A stretch of 64,000 nucleotides of DNA from Meconema thalassinum (taxonomy: Eukaryota; Arthropoda; Insecta; Orthoptera; Tettigoniidae), in NCBI GenBank assembly GCA_946902985.2, contig OX336388.2, positions 1,389,376,223 through 1,389,440,222 on the forward strand, read 5' to 3'. Position numbers and translations under genes: made by a program. Position 1 is the first letter of the stretch; each line of letters begins with the position of its first letter. Below the pieces are notes generated by a model. That model made no database searches. It saw only the letters and a program-made list of their open reading frames with translations, and was not told the origin of the DNA. Below are positions 34,178 to 44,874 of this stretch, piece after piece.

Positions 34178-34371
34178 TGTTGGGTTCGCTTCTAATAAAT
34201 CACATAGATTCCTCCAGAATATATATTTTATTATTCGTTGTGGAAAGGTTCACAATCCATACCATACACGCCATTATTCTTTGACACTGATCCTCACTGC
34301 TACCAAAGAATATGTGAAAGATACTGCACCTCCCATCAATACCAACTCTTGTGCTTGCGGCCAACTCAACA
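34178..34371 (-). repeat. 3' LTR of the BEL/Pao element
   Basis: 194 bp, delimited by TG...CA in both orientations, and paired with 41780-41973. The outer flank ATAGC is the target duplication. Confidence 0.92.
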
Positions 34372-34399
34372 TTCTCCCACCTTGAGTTGTGGAAACAAC

Positions 34400-36540
34400 T
34401 CAACAAAATAATTTATTTATTTACTTAACGTATGGCATGGTTACATAATTACAAGCTAAAGAACACATTAAACATATACATTAGTATTTAGCCTAAAAGA
34501 ACAATACATATTAAAATAAATTTTGAATGAGGAGACACATATTCAATAGATAAAATGTTCAGATTTACAAGGTAAGATTTAAATTTGAAATCCAATCTAG
34601 AGCAGGCTGCGTTGCATCATGAAAGTCTTTCAGGTTCCCATTATAGGAACGAAGGCTGCAGTCCTCCACGATATTTTGGATGGTCTGTCTTTCAAAACCA
34701 CAATCGCACTGAGGTGAGGTAGCCTTATTCCACTTGAATAAGCTGTCTGCGCAGACCCCATGTCCCGTTCGAAACCTGTTGAGTGATTTCCATGAATGGT
34801 GTGGTAGTTCCATGCCAGCTGGTTTCTTGATAGGATCAATGAAGTATCCATATTTCTCATGGAATAAATTATTCCATACCTCAGACCACTTGTTGTCAAT
34901 CTGAAAAGTATTTAATTGTAGATATTCCGCTGTTAGGATGGGTGGTGGGCGGGATTTCAAGCGACTTATCTTTACTGTAGATATGTCACAATGAATAGGA
35001 AGCTTTGGAGTGGAAATTATCTTTTGATATTCCCTCGAGAGAGAGAGTTCTGCCTACGTAATTCAGGTGGTGCAATATGACTTAGAGGTGAAAGCCAGTA
35101 CAGAGGAGTGGTCCTGATGCAACCTGATATTATCCTCATCGCCGAATTCAATTGGACATCAATCTGCTTCACATGTGGACTGTTAAGCCACACCGGAGCA
35201 CAGTATTCAGCAGCTGAATAGACAAGTCCTAAAGTAGAAGATCGTAATGTTGTGGCAATAACATCTTGCAGAAGTTATGTGGTTCCACATAACTTCTGCA
35301 AGATGATTTTGCGTGATCTTAGTTTTGCTGCTGTGTTCTGCAGGTGCTTCTTGAAGGACAAATTCCTATCGAGAGTAACGCCTAAATATTTTGGAAAATG
35401 TTGATGATGGAGGACTTTCTCATTAAAGTATTTGCCAACCTGTTGTTTAAATGGAAACAACTAACTTCAGTCTTACTAGGATTCGGTGTTAGTCTCCATT
35501 TCTTGAAATATTCATTCATAATGCTTAGATCTGAGTAAGGAATTTTTTCGCTCTTCTGAAGAATTCTTTGTTGAGTTGCCAATGCCAGGTCATCTGCATA
35601 AATGAATTTTCTCGACTGCGTTAACGGGAGGTCTGATGTGTACAAGTTAAAGAGCACTGGAGCTAAAACGGAAGCTCGTGGGAGTCCATTGTTCAGTTTC
35701 TTTTGCTTAGTTATTTTGGTCCCAAGAACCACTTGGAAATATCTTTCAGACAGCATATTGTTTATAAGCTTGTTCATAGTTTGACATGGTATGATACGCA
35801 TCTGTTTGTAGAGTATATCCATCCTTCCATACCGTGTTATAGGCTGCTCTAAGGTCAACAAAAGCAACAGATGTTTTAAGTTGTTGTTGAAACCCTGCTT
35901 CTATATAAGTGGTGAGACTTAGTACTTGATCTGTGCAGCTTCTACTTGGTCTAAAACCTGCTTGTTCAATAGGTGTTACTTCGTGAATATTCGAAACAAT
36001 TCGGTTAAGGATGAGTCTTTCCAGAAGTTTGTAGCAACAGCTTAGGAGAGCTATCGGTCGATAGCTATCTGGTTTATCCTTTGGCTTACCAGGTTTCAAT
36101 ACAGCTATGATTTTCGTTTTCTTGAAAGCTTTTGGTAGTTTACCAGTGATCATTATATTAGAAAAGAAAGCTGCAAGCCATTTACGAGTCTTGTTCCCAC
36201 AATTGGCAAGTAATTCAGGATGAATGCCATCAAACCCTGGCGATTTACCTGTTTTAACATCCTTAAGCGCAGTATTAATCTCAGCTACTGTGAAGTCATT
36301 GGAATATTCTGACCGGTGTAGCTTGAGGTTGGTTGGTTCTTTCTTAACCTTTCTTGTATGTTGCTTATGCGATGGTGCCCTGGACAAAGAAATTATTCTA
36401 CTGGCTATTTGATCTGGTGTTACATGTGGATCATCACGGTTAGGTGGGGAGCATCCTCCCAATTTCTTCAGTAGGCTCCACGCTTCTCTTCTTGATCTTG
36501 TAAAGTCTAAGTTCTCTGTCTTTTGTACCCAGGTTAACAA
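34400..36540 (-). pseudogene. LINE (Jockey-like) nested in the BEL element: reverse transcriptase and C-terminal region
   Basis: Minus-strand pieces, right to left: WSLLKKLGGCSPPN, GKSPGFDGIHPELL, KIIAVLKPGKPKDKPDSYRP, AGFRPSRSCTDQVLSL, SVAFVDLRAAYNTVW, then after a frameshift NGLPRASVLAPVLFNLYTSD and KFIYADDLALA (YADD), LTPNPSKTEVSCFHL, PKYLGVTLDRNLSFKKHL, and finally RTGHGVCADSLFKW with CDCGFERQTIQNIVEDC. The order is that of a LINE RT with a C-terminal zinc knuckle. The endonuclease is absent (5' truncation). It sits between the integrase stop (36650) and the polypurine tract. AACAAAATAA-like words flank it and may be its target duplication. A 21-bp inverted duplication at 35262-35303 disrupts it. 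Confidence 0.88.
35262..35303. other. Near-perfect palindrome inside the nested LINE
   Basis: ACATCTTGCAGAAGTTATGT, a short GGTTCC loop, then its inverse ACATAACTTCTGCAAGATG. One arm is ordinary LINE coding sequence (minus-strand LQKLCGTT). The other replaces the expected continuation, so it looks like a local inverted duplication. Confidence 0.8.
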
Positions 36541-36649
36541 AACAATAAAATAAAATAGCATATGAATTCTTTTTTCAAAATAAATTAACACTAAAATAAA
36601 TAAGTCAGTCAAAATGAGATCAGAAGTATTAGTAGATGGTTTATCTGTC

Positions 36650-37959
36650 TTAGGATTTTTCTCGTTCTTCTTGCCGCTCAACTTGCAGTCTTAAAGCATG
36701 ATCTTCTCCAGACGTCACTTCAAGTGGATACAACCTCTGTACTGGCCTCAGTAGCTCTCCATTTGTAGTCGCCAAGCGGACAACTCTCACGACACCACCT
36801 TTGCCAAGGATGACCTCTGTCATTCTTGCCAGCAGCCAGTCTAGTCTCTTCGTGTTCTCACTGCCTACCAGTACTACTTCACCTACGCAGGGTTTGTGAT
36901 GACTTTTTCTAATCTGGTCCTTCTGTATTAGCTGTCCAAGATTTTCATTCCTGAATCTTACCCTTAATGTTCCCTTTACTTTCTGTCTGTACCTGAATCT
37001 TTTGTCAAATTTTCCGTCCTCTATCATGTCGATATCGGGCATTCCAATCTCCTTGACTTCCTGTAGGAACATTGCAGGGGTGATAGCCATCAGGTCTTCT
37101 CCATCATTGGACAGGTAAGAAAGTGGTCGAGAATTCATGACAGCTTCAATGTCACACAGAACAGTCATCATTTCTTGGTACGACAGACATAAATTTCCCA
37201 GAATTTTCCTGAGCATTTGTTTGAGGACACAAATCAGCTCTCCCACCATCCTTCCCACCATGCTGCAGTGGGAGGATTGAATTTCCATTTTATTTGGTGT
37301 ACAGAACTATATTCAGCAATTTTATCCCACTGAATTGTCTCCAACATATCGCAGGTGTCTTGAAAGTTTGTCCCATTGTCACTATAGACAATCATTGGAC
37401 TCCCACGTCTGGACACGAAGCGTCGAAAAGTTTCAAGGAATGTTGCAGTAGCCAAAGATGTTACCAGCTCCATGTGGACTGCACGAAAACCACACACGTG
37501 AACAGACAGACTAGGCTTTCTCTCCACCTTTCAAAACCAGAGGCCCGGCAAAATCTACTCCTGTTATTTAAAAAATTGAGGCTTCTCTCACTCTGTCTAT
37601 GGGGAGATGAGTTTGTTCTGCTTCAAGATGTTTTCCACGGTACCTTCTGCAGACAACACCTGTTTTAATTGCACCCTTCACCGTTCTCCTTCCTCCAAAA
37701 TGAGAGCGTGAACTGTTGTATGCTTCGCAGGAAGGATAGCAGGACAGCGAAAAGCATAATCATCTTTGCGCGATATAATTTTTGTTTTCAATCTCATCAC
37801 TTCCTCGTCATCCATGAAAACACATAGTGAGTTGAATCTTTCATCCTTTTCACCAACAAAACACTCCTTTTGTATGGACTTCATCACGACTTTTTCTGCT
37901 TCTGTGGTTTCTTCAATTGATAGTTCGGCAGTTCTTCTCATTTTTTTTTCTGTCGACAA
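36650..37959 (-). pseudogene. BEL/Pao integrase region
   Basis: Three frames together give the integrase: 37959-37678 (N-terminal zinc-binding approach with RLKTKIISRKDDYAFRCPAI and AKHTTVHALI), about 37680-37500 (ITGVDFAGPLVLKG, containing the first catalytic Asp), 37527-37234 (AVHMELVTSL and IVYSDNGTNF with the second catalytic Asp), and 37288-36650 (AVMNSRPLSYL, DQIRKSHHKPCVGEVVLVG, RVVRLATTNGELLRPVQRL, the C-terminal domain seen in BEL/Pao integrases). Integrase joins the cDNA to host DNA with short duplications, here 5 bp. Frameshifts near 37530 and 37680 make it non-functional as it stands. Confidence 0.9.
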
Positions 37960-38065
37960 TTATACAGAAACCTCAAGATCCATCCCATCATACGAACTGT
38001 TCTACAGAACATTGAGAAATAATCAAGGTGCCATTCTTGGGTATTGGACTTGTCTTCTAACACTG

Positions 38066-38760
38066 TCATAGTGTTGACTTTTTTTTTTCTTGGAAGACTT
38101 CATCATCGTTTGTTGCAATTTCTGGGCTAGGCCATTGTGTAGTGGATTGCTTTAGCCATTCTGGCCCTTCCCACCATCTCCGCTGAAGTAACTGTTTTGT
38201 GCTACATCCCCTTGATGCCAGGTAAGTTGGATTCACGGTTCCTGGAACATGCCGCCACTGTTCTGTTCTGGACAGTCTTCGAATTTCTTGTACTCTGTTC
38301 CAAACGAAGCTCCCACAAGGTTCGTCTAAGTTGATCCAGGACAACACTGTCGACGAGTCACTCCAATAATAAGTAACGATTTATTTTGCAGTTAATGTTG
38401 GCAGTACTGATGTCACTAGTAGAGCACCTATTGTAGCTGCTAATAATTCCAGACATGGTGTGGTGATACTTTTCTTGGGTGCCACTCTAGTCTTGGCTTG
38501 TACAAATCGTAGCTCTATATTGTCAATCCTCTGTATTCGCAAGAATATAACTGCAGTATACGCTGTTTGACTGGCGTCGCAGAACACACATCTTCAACCG
38601 ACTGGACACTACCGATCAAACATCTAGGAATTTTAATCTCAGACATCTGAGATAGTACTGCCAACCACTTCATGAATCTTCTCTTTATTGTTTCATCTAC
38701 TTCGATGTCCCAACCCAACTCAGTGGCTCATAGTTCTTGCAAGATTAATTTTGGACAGAG
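38066..38760 (-). pseudogene. BEL/Pao RNase H region
   Basis: MFCDASQTAYTAVIFLR (38587 onward, with the CDAS catalytic Asp), VQAKTRVAPKKSITTPCLEL (LEL-type Glu) and, in another frame, RLSRTEQWRHVPGTVNPTYL and ASRGCSTKQLL (38347-38066) are the RNase H domain of BEL/Pao polymerases. A connection-domain piece WDIEVDETIKRRFMKWL precedes it (38718-38515). Several frame changes are present. Confidence 0.88.
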
Positions 38761-38999
38761 AAATACCGGGTATGAGAAGCCAATAGGGTCAAACACCTTA
38801 TGAGCAGCTCCTAGTATTGCTCTTTTTGTGATTACATCATATATGAAATCGTTAACATGAGTTAGATTCAGTTAAATTATATCTTCTCCTTTATTCCAAA
38901 ATGAGCCCTAGCACATGAGTAAGATTTTCAGCTGCACCATCCTGAGAATACTCCCACCCTCGCAAATTGAAAGATGCCTCACGCATGAATGAATGAATG

Positions 39000-39782
39000 A
39001 AGGTCATTCCTGTTGTTAACACTAATAGCGCAGTTATCCACATAGAAACATTCTTGAAGTTGAGTAGGAACTATTATCGACTGTCTGTCTCTTCAACTCG
39101 TCAAGTGGAGTTTGAAGGTTGCTGACAATAGAAACGGAGAACATGCAAGGCCAAAGACAAATCTATTGTGTCGGAACACTTCTATCTTCCCTGTACTTTC
39201 CTCCTCCCACCAAAGGAATCTCAGAAAATCACGGTCTCTAGGATGAACACTTATTTGAAGAAATGCCTTTTCTACATCTGCAGTTACAGCAATCTCATTT
39301 CCTCGGAACTGCAATAGTGAACTAGGGACCAACTCTATAAGGTTCGGCCCTTTCTCAATACAGTCGTTTAGAGATGGAGCGTTTTTCTGCTTCGCCGAGG
39401 CATCATAAACAGGCCTTATTTGGATGGTGCTGTTTTCTTTGAAGACAGGTCGGTGAGGAAGATAGTGTCCACAATTCTCCAGATCTTCTTCAGGTACCCT
39501 CTTGATGATTCCTTGCTCCATCCAACTTCGTAAGACGTTATCGTACTCCAGATAATGTTGTTCAGCTTGTAGTTTCTTTGTAGTGGTCTCTAATCTGTGC
39601 TGGGCAATTTCCCTGTTGTCAGGGAGAGGTGGATGTTGTTCACTCCAAGACAGACACACTTCATATCTGTTATCTTCATTCAGTCCTGCAGTCTCAAGGA
39701 AGTTATTTCTAACACGCTCATTCCTCTTGACAGTAGATTCTTTCACAACAGGTTCAGTAATTCCAAGAATTTGTAAGTTCAA
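39000..39782 (-). pseudogene. BEL/Pao reverse transcriptase region
   Basis: A 229-codon minus-strand frame (39782-39093) includes WMEQGIIKRVPEEDLENCGH, LPHRPVFKENSTIQIRPVYD, LVPSSLLQFRGNEIAVTADV, EKAFLQISVHPRDRDFLRF and FGLACSPFLLSATFKLHL, the fingers and palm of a BEL/Pao RT with the first catalytic Asp in TADVEKAFLQ. The active-site box after a frameshift is FYVDNC, coded at 39044-39033 (YVDN). YVDD would be the textbook form. The thumb is broken by stops. Confidence 0.92.
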
Positions 39783-39812
39783 GAGATCAGAAATTCTTGT
39801 TTGTTGGGAAAA

Positions 39813-40454
39813 CTATGATGACACTAATAATGATGCCGAATCCCTTTGGGTCCTGTTACCTATGATTTTTCCCATTAGTGTCCACCCTAGGGAAGTCTCC
39901 ACCAAAACTAGGCCACATTTTAGTTGATGTTCCGTCCCAGTGAGCAGTTCACCCGCCTTATCGACCCCAATCAGAATCTGCACAGGCCCTCGCTCTCGTA
40001 CATCAGTTAAACATATTTTCAGATCCCTTATCTCCTCACTCCAAGAACCATTCCTAATATATGGGACATCTTCAAAAATGATCTCTTGGCTTAAAACTTC
40101 CAGCTCCTTGGAATAGTTTCCCTCCAATCGCTTTAAATTTATTCTGTAACAGTCGTGTTTTGCTCCTCGAGAACGTACTCCACCAAACAAGGAATGTATT
40201 AAAGTTTATTTCTTGAATGACTGATACCCCATTTCTTCAGCTAGGTCACGCGTAAGGGGGGATTTTGTAGACCCAGTATCGATGATAGCTCGTATAGTTT
40301 TTTGTTTACCCTTTCCTTTAACGGCAACTGCCAGGGTTTGCAAATACACCTCAGGAGAACAAGACACATTAGCTAAAGCCTTTGCCATCCTGATGAACCA
40401 AATTCCTGTCTCCCTCTTAGTTCTGTTTGTACACACTTTCATTTTCTTTGTCAC
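39813..40454 (-). pseudogene. BEL/Pao aspartic protease and spacer
   Basis: IRAIIDTGSTKSPLTRDLAE (40454-40206) carries the DTG active site of a retroviral-type protease. A second frame (40190-39813) with GPVQILIGVDKAGELLTGTE and LGWTLMGKIIGN is the conserved protease-RT spacer of BEL/Pao (IG-D motif). A frameshift separates them. Confidence 0.9.
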
Positions 40455-40479
40455 GGAGCTTATAACACATTAACACCAC

Positions 40480-41628
40480 ATGTTTTCCTCCACAAACAAT
40501 GCATCTGATAATAGATTTACAAGCTCTACTAGCATGCCTTTTCTTTAAACAATTGAAGCAACAATGTTTATCAGTCAAGATTTTCCTTTACTCCCCTGCA
40601 GTCATTTATTGAGCTTTAATGCACTTTGTACTCGAATGAGGTTTAAGACAAAAAAAAACAACACTCCTCTCTGTTAGTAACGTCAGCAAACAAAGCAGAA
40701 GCAGTAAGTATATTTGGTTCAATGACATCCCTTGGTTTCTTGCCTCCCTTAATCTTAGATCCTTACGATGGGCTAATACCGAACCCTTTTATAGCCAATG
40801 AAATTCTTTCTTCACTTACTACTTCATTTTGAAGAAAAGCCATAAGCTGCTGCAAACGATCTTTGGATAGGGGATCACACCTGAAGGAAGTATTCCTCTG
40901 CCATGCTCTTAATAGGTCATCTGGCAAAGTGGATACAGCATTGCAGAACATTTCTCTGTAGTAACTCCTAAACTTTCCAGAGACTGAGGTTCGACTCTAA
41001 TTTATCATACAAGCTACTCTGTGTTGGCCTTTCTTTGGAATTGACTGCGTTCGTCAATACTAGTTTGAGTAATTCACGAACAAAAACTTCCACCTGCAAG
41101 TCCTCTCTACCGAATCGAGCTTGAAGCTTTGTCATAATTCTCGGCAGTTGGTGGAACTCTAGTAACTAGTTCATATGCTCTGGAACCTTTTGTCATAGCC
41201 TGAATTAAGTTAAATATTGAAATTTATCTTCCTTCCCAATGTCCTCATCCTCGTGAATTTTACGGAACTGGCTCCAAAAATATAACAAATCAATTATTTC
41301 ACCAGAAAACTTCTTACATTCTATTCTTGGAAGTATATATTTATTTTTTTACCACAAACATTGTAATTCACTACACTTTGTGGAGGGGTAATGGAAGCAC
41401 CGGGATTCATAAAAGTGTTGCTTTTGCTCTACAGCTAAGGAATTTGTGTTTGTAATCATCAGCTGATTCACCTTCAGTTTCTATTTCGTCATCATCCCAC
41501 TCGTCGTCTATCATCTGTTGAAATATTAATCCGTCTAAATTAGAGATATCATCATACTTTTCTTGAAGGATTTCAAGTTGCACTTGGACTATTTCCGTTT
41601 CAGTTTTATCGTCTTCTAACGACGCCAT
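40480..41628 (-). pseudogene. BEL/Pao gag region
   Basis: It starts at an ATG at 41628 (MASLEDDKTETEIVQVQLEI, an acidic helical N-terminus). Pieces continue through 40951-40763 (LPDDLLRAWQR, DRLQQLMAFLQNEV). Near 40560-40480 two zinc knuckles can be read: CFNCLKKRHASRAC (CX2CX4HX4C) and CIVCGGKHVVLMC. Many stops lie between. Gag would package the element RNA. Confidence 0.8.
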
Positions 41629-41690
41629 TAGTTGTTTGTGTGTGCGTGTAAATAACCGCCACTTTAGGTTCTCTCTTTCGTGAGTCTTTC

Positions 41691-41695
41691 CATCT

Positions 41696-41744
<49 letters not shown>
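41691..41744. repeat. (CTTT)n microsatellite in the BEL leader
   Basis: About thirteen CTTT/TTTC units between gag and the 5' LTR. Confidence 0.9.
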
Positions 41745-41779
41745 ACAGGAGCCTTTTACCTGTCACAGTCGCTATATAA

Positions 41780-41973
41780 TGTTGGGTTCACTTCTAATAA
41801 ATCACATAGACTCCTCCAGAATACATATTTTATTATTCATTGTGGAAAGGTTCACAATTCATACGATACACGCCATTGTTTTTTGACACTGATCCTCACT
41901 GCTACCAAAGAATATGTGAAAGTTACTGCACCTCCCATCACTACCGACTATTGTGCTTGCTGCCAACTCAACA
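41780..41973 (-). repeat. 5' LTR of the BEL/Pao element
   Basis: 194 bp, the same length as the 3' LTR, flanked outside by ATAGC (41974-41978). Confidence 0.92.
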
Positions 41974-42084
41974 ATAGCATTCTAGTTTCCCATCGTTATT
42001 GTAAAAGCATTCCTTCCTTCTCTTGTCATTATTTCTTCTATTTTGTCATAACAATCTTCCATTTCATCATATGTATGTGTACTA
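41974..42084 (-). pseudogene. RTE-type LINE fragment 2 of 6: endonuclease middle
   Basis: Minus-strand residues THTYDEMEDCYDKIEEIMT continue the endonuclease from fragment 1 and lead into fragment 3 across the BEL insertion. It is bounded by ATAGC (BEL duplication) on the left and TA (mariner-like duplication) on the right. Confidence 0.85.
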
Positions 42085-42742
42085 CAGTGAGTTCCTCTCA
42101 CAACTCGTCCGGCCAGCGCATCGAGCTTATCTGCCTCGCGTTGACTGATCACTTCCTGTTACATAGCGCGCACTTCCCAGTTCTGGTCCGTGCTTATAAC
42201 GCGTATTAAGTTAGTGTTGATCTGTCGCTCCAACTGTTCTCGAGTTGTGAAGTGTTACTTGGGGTATAATTCTCATAAATCCCTCCACACGGTAGAGGAA
42301 AGGGTATTTATGTACGATAATTATGTGAAAACAGAGTCTTTCAGGGAAGTTGTTAGACGTTTCATAACACATTTTTCAGGTGTACGCTCTCCACATAAAG
42401 ATACAGTGTGGGCGTGCGGAATCTCGTAAACAAATTGAGAGGAACTGGTTCTTTACTCGATAAGAAACGAAGTGTTAAAAAACGTGTACTTAATGAGGAA
42501 AAAGTAAATGAAATCTCAGAAAGATTAGAACATCTCCTGTCATAAGGTATGACCTTAGTTTATTAATGCTTCCTTTCTTCATTTTAATTGTTATCTCATG
42601 ATGTCATGCACGGATAAAGTGAGCCAAGTGCTGTTCTGTTCTTATTGCTATGCATGCAGAGCGGGGAGTGCTGAGAAAGTGCTGAGTCAACGGGAGATAA
42701 GCTCGGTGCGCTGGCCGGACGAGTCATGAGAGGAACTCACTG
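42085..42742. mobile_element. Mariner-like (TA target) element, internally deleted, with about 50-bp TIRs
   Basis: Ends CAGTGAGTTCCTCTCA and its reverse complement, continuing through ACTCGTCCGGCCAGCGCA and CGAGCTTATCT, form inverted repeats of about 50 bases with a few mismatches. TA lies at 42083-42084 and 42743-42744. Removing the element and one TA restores the LINE reading frame across the site, which fixes the ends. Inside, plus-strand TVEERVFMYDNYVKTESFRE (from about 42287) resembles the helix-turn-helix DUF4817 domain found near some mariner-like transposases. The rest of a transposase is missing. Confidence 0.85.
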
Positions 42743-43180
42743 TAGTAGGCATGAACACCTGAATTATGACTAAGTCTTTGCTTATTCCTTTCAATCTCAA
42801 CATAATGATTCTCTCATTTACATTTTCAATGTTGATAACTTTATTCTTTAATTTATTATTTAATATAATACCAACTCCATATCTACAATTTTTCTCTGGC
42901 CCGGAGAAGTATATTCTAAATTTTCCACTTTGGAACACTCTATTTCCACCCCATCTTATTTCACTCATTCCTAGTATAGGTATCCAACTTATTTTTTGTC
43001 ATTTCTCGTTTTGCATTTTCGAGTTTACCTTCTTGTAATAAAGTCAACATATTCCATGTCCCTATTCTTAACTTTCTCTCTTCTTTTCTTCTCAATCTAC
43101 TGCTTTTCACAAAACCTTGTCCACATGTATTCCCCTCCCGGATATCTTTCTTAGAAAAGACTTCAACTAAGGTAATAGTA
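42743..43180 (-). pseudogene. RTE-type LINE fragment 1 of 6: 5' end and endonuclease start
   Basis: Minus-strand RKEERKLRIGTWNMLTLLQE and, after a frameshift, GMSEIRWGGNRVFQSGKFRI, YGVGIILNNKLKNKV and DLVIIQVFMPT are the N-terminal half of an RTE AP-like endonuclease (the GTWN and SEIRW blocks). The 5' edge is near 43170, where plus-strand Penelope-like sequence begins. The exact border is uncertain. Confidence 0.85.
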
Positions 43181-44057
43181 ATAGGGAAAAGATACGTAGA
43201 TGATGTGATTTGCATCTACGATACTGAATTAACAAGCGAAGGAACAATTCTCCAATCCATTAATAGCCTACACCACTCAATCAAATTCACTAATGAATCC
43301 GAAACAGATCGAAAAATAAATTATCTCGACATAATTATTGAACGTAAAGACAACGAGCTTTCATATTTCATATTCCGGAAAGCCACACAAACCTCGCATT
43401 CAATCGACAGTCTAATCACCCCAGCATGCATAAATTAGATGGGATCAATTCAATGGTGCACAGGGCTTTAAACATACCCATGTCAAAAGACAATTATAAT
43501 AAGGAAATAATAACCATTAAGCAAATAGCAAAGGAAATACAATTTCCCGCCATGCAAAATAGACCAAATTGTAGCCAAACATAAAAATAATGATAAAACG
43601 ATTCCAAAACCGGACATTAATGAGAAAAAAATTCGCGTGCTTCAACTATGTTAATGAGAACACATATAAAATCACTAATCTATTCAAAAAGAAAGGCATA
43701 AAAATAGCATTCACAACGAACAACACAACCAGTAGGCAAAATAATAATCTAAATAAACAAGGCCCGTATTCAAAGTCAGGGATATACTCTATTACGTGCC
43801 ACGATACTGGTTGTCAAGCTAATTACATCGGACAAAGTGGAAGACGAGTAGATACACGTTACAATGAACATACGAATGCGATAAAATACGGAACACATTC
43901 AGCCGTATGCGAACACATGTGTGACGTGGGGCACAGTTTCACTAACATTGAAACGGACCTAAAAATAATTCTTCACGAATCGAAAGGCGGAGTTCTTGAT
44001 ATAAAGGAATCAATCGAGATGCACCTAGCCAAAAGAAACAACCCCAACAATCTATGA
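43165..44057 (+). pseudogene. Penelope-like element polymerase, 5'-truncated, with GIY-YIG endonuclease
   Basis: It begins at the RT active site, KRYVDDVICIYDTE (YVDD at about 43192-43203), followed by SIKFTNESETDRKINYLDII. After a frame change comes a second piece (43590-44057) ending in the endonuclease GIYSITCHDTGCQANYIGQS with GRRVDTRYNEH. GIY and the downstream YIG motif are both intact and the catalytic Arg is present. Fingers and early palm are missing. One stop and a frameshift lie between about 43436 and 43590. Penelope-like elements use this endonuclease for target cleavage. Confidence 0.92.
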
Positions 44058-44874
44058 ACATACTTTCATAGAGAGCTCACCCTCTTCACTCTACTAAAAA
44101 CACACCCTGTCGGAAACAAGACACAACTTAGCGATACAGCCAAGCTAGATAAAAAAAGGGGGGGGGGAGGGTAACTAGGGGGATTTTAATAGGTAAATGT
44201 TATCTGGATCAGGAATACGATGTACTTCAATAAGCCTAGGCCGGCAGTATTAAACGTGCCGGGACATCCTCAAAGACAGGCAGCGCTTGTATAGGGCTAC
44301 TAGCTTAGGCGTGGCGAGGACTGATCCACGGTCTTTAATGGTTGAAGACCTTCCTTAATTCAATAACATCCATCTGATCTAGACTTAGCAACACGCCACA
44401 AGTACACATGCACCGACTACAGACAGCACACTGGAATACAGGGCGGGGGAAGGGAAAACCAGTTCAGTGAGAGAACATTCCAATTCAGTCGTCCGTCAAG
44501 AGTGAAGTAGAAACTGCTCGCAGCTACAGCTCGGAAGGCACCCAACCAGATAAGTAGTAGCCTGAACTATACAGTACAACCATAGTTGACTTTTTACAAC
44601 CATATGGTCACTCTTCATAGACAAAGTCCGGATTTCTATCACCATCTCGTAGCATTTAACCTAACATCATAACTACAAATAGCATACACCGACAAGTTGC
44701 ATTACCAATACTGCTACTAAATAATTGTACATATTGTAAATTTTCACCTGTATTTTCAAACATAGATTTTATAGCCTAAGTGTAATGGATCTGATGATGA
44801 TCGCTTGACGATCGAAACTGGTCATTCTAGTGTGTTTATTAATCTCATGTAATTTTTTTCATGATTAGGGTATC
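44058..44874 (+). other. 3' untranslated part of the Penelope-like element
   Basis: Non-coding, with a G11-rich run near 44158-44170. The end has GATGATGATCGCTTGACGAT and CGAAACTGGTCATTCTAGTG, a GATGATGGTC...GACCGAAAC-type hairpin commonly seen near Penelope-like 3' ends. The border with what follows is not certain. Confidence 0.55.

Larger units (their letters stand above)
34178..41973 (-). mobile_element. BEL/Pao LTR retrotransposon with matching LTRs and 5-bp target duplication
   Basis: LTRs at 34178-34371 and 41780-41973 are both 194 bp, closely similar (some substitutions), and run TGTTGGGTTC...AACTCAACA in plus orientation. Target duplication ATAGC lies at 34173-34177 and 41974-41978. 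On the minus strand the order is gag, protease, RT, RNase H, integrase, as in BEL/Pao. A polypurine tract GGTGGGAGAA lies just inside the 3' LTR (34381-34372), and GCGACTGTGACAGG (about 41772-41759) near the 5' LTR is a primer-binding-site candidate. Frameshifts and stops occur in most domains. It lies inside an RTE LINE and is itself split by another LINE (about 34400-36540). Confidence 0.95.
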
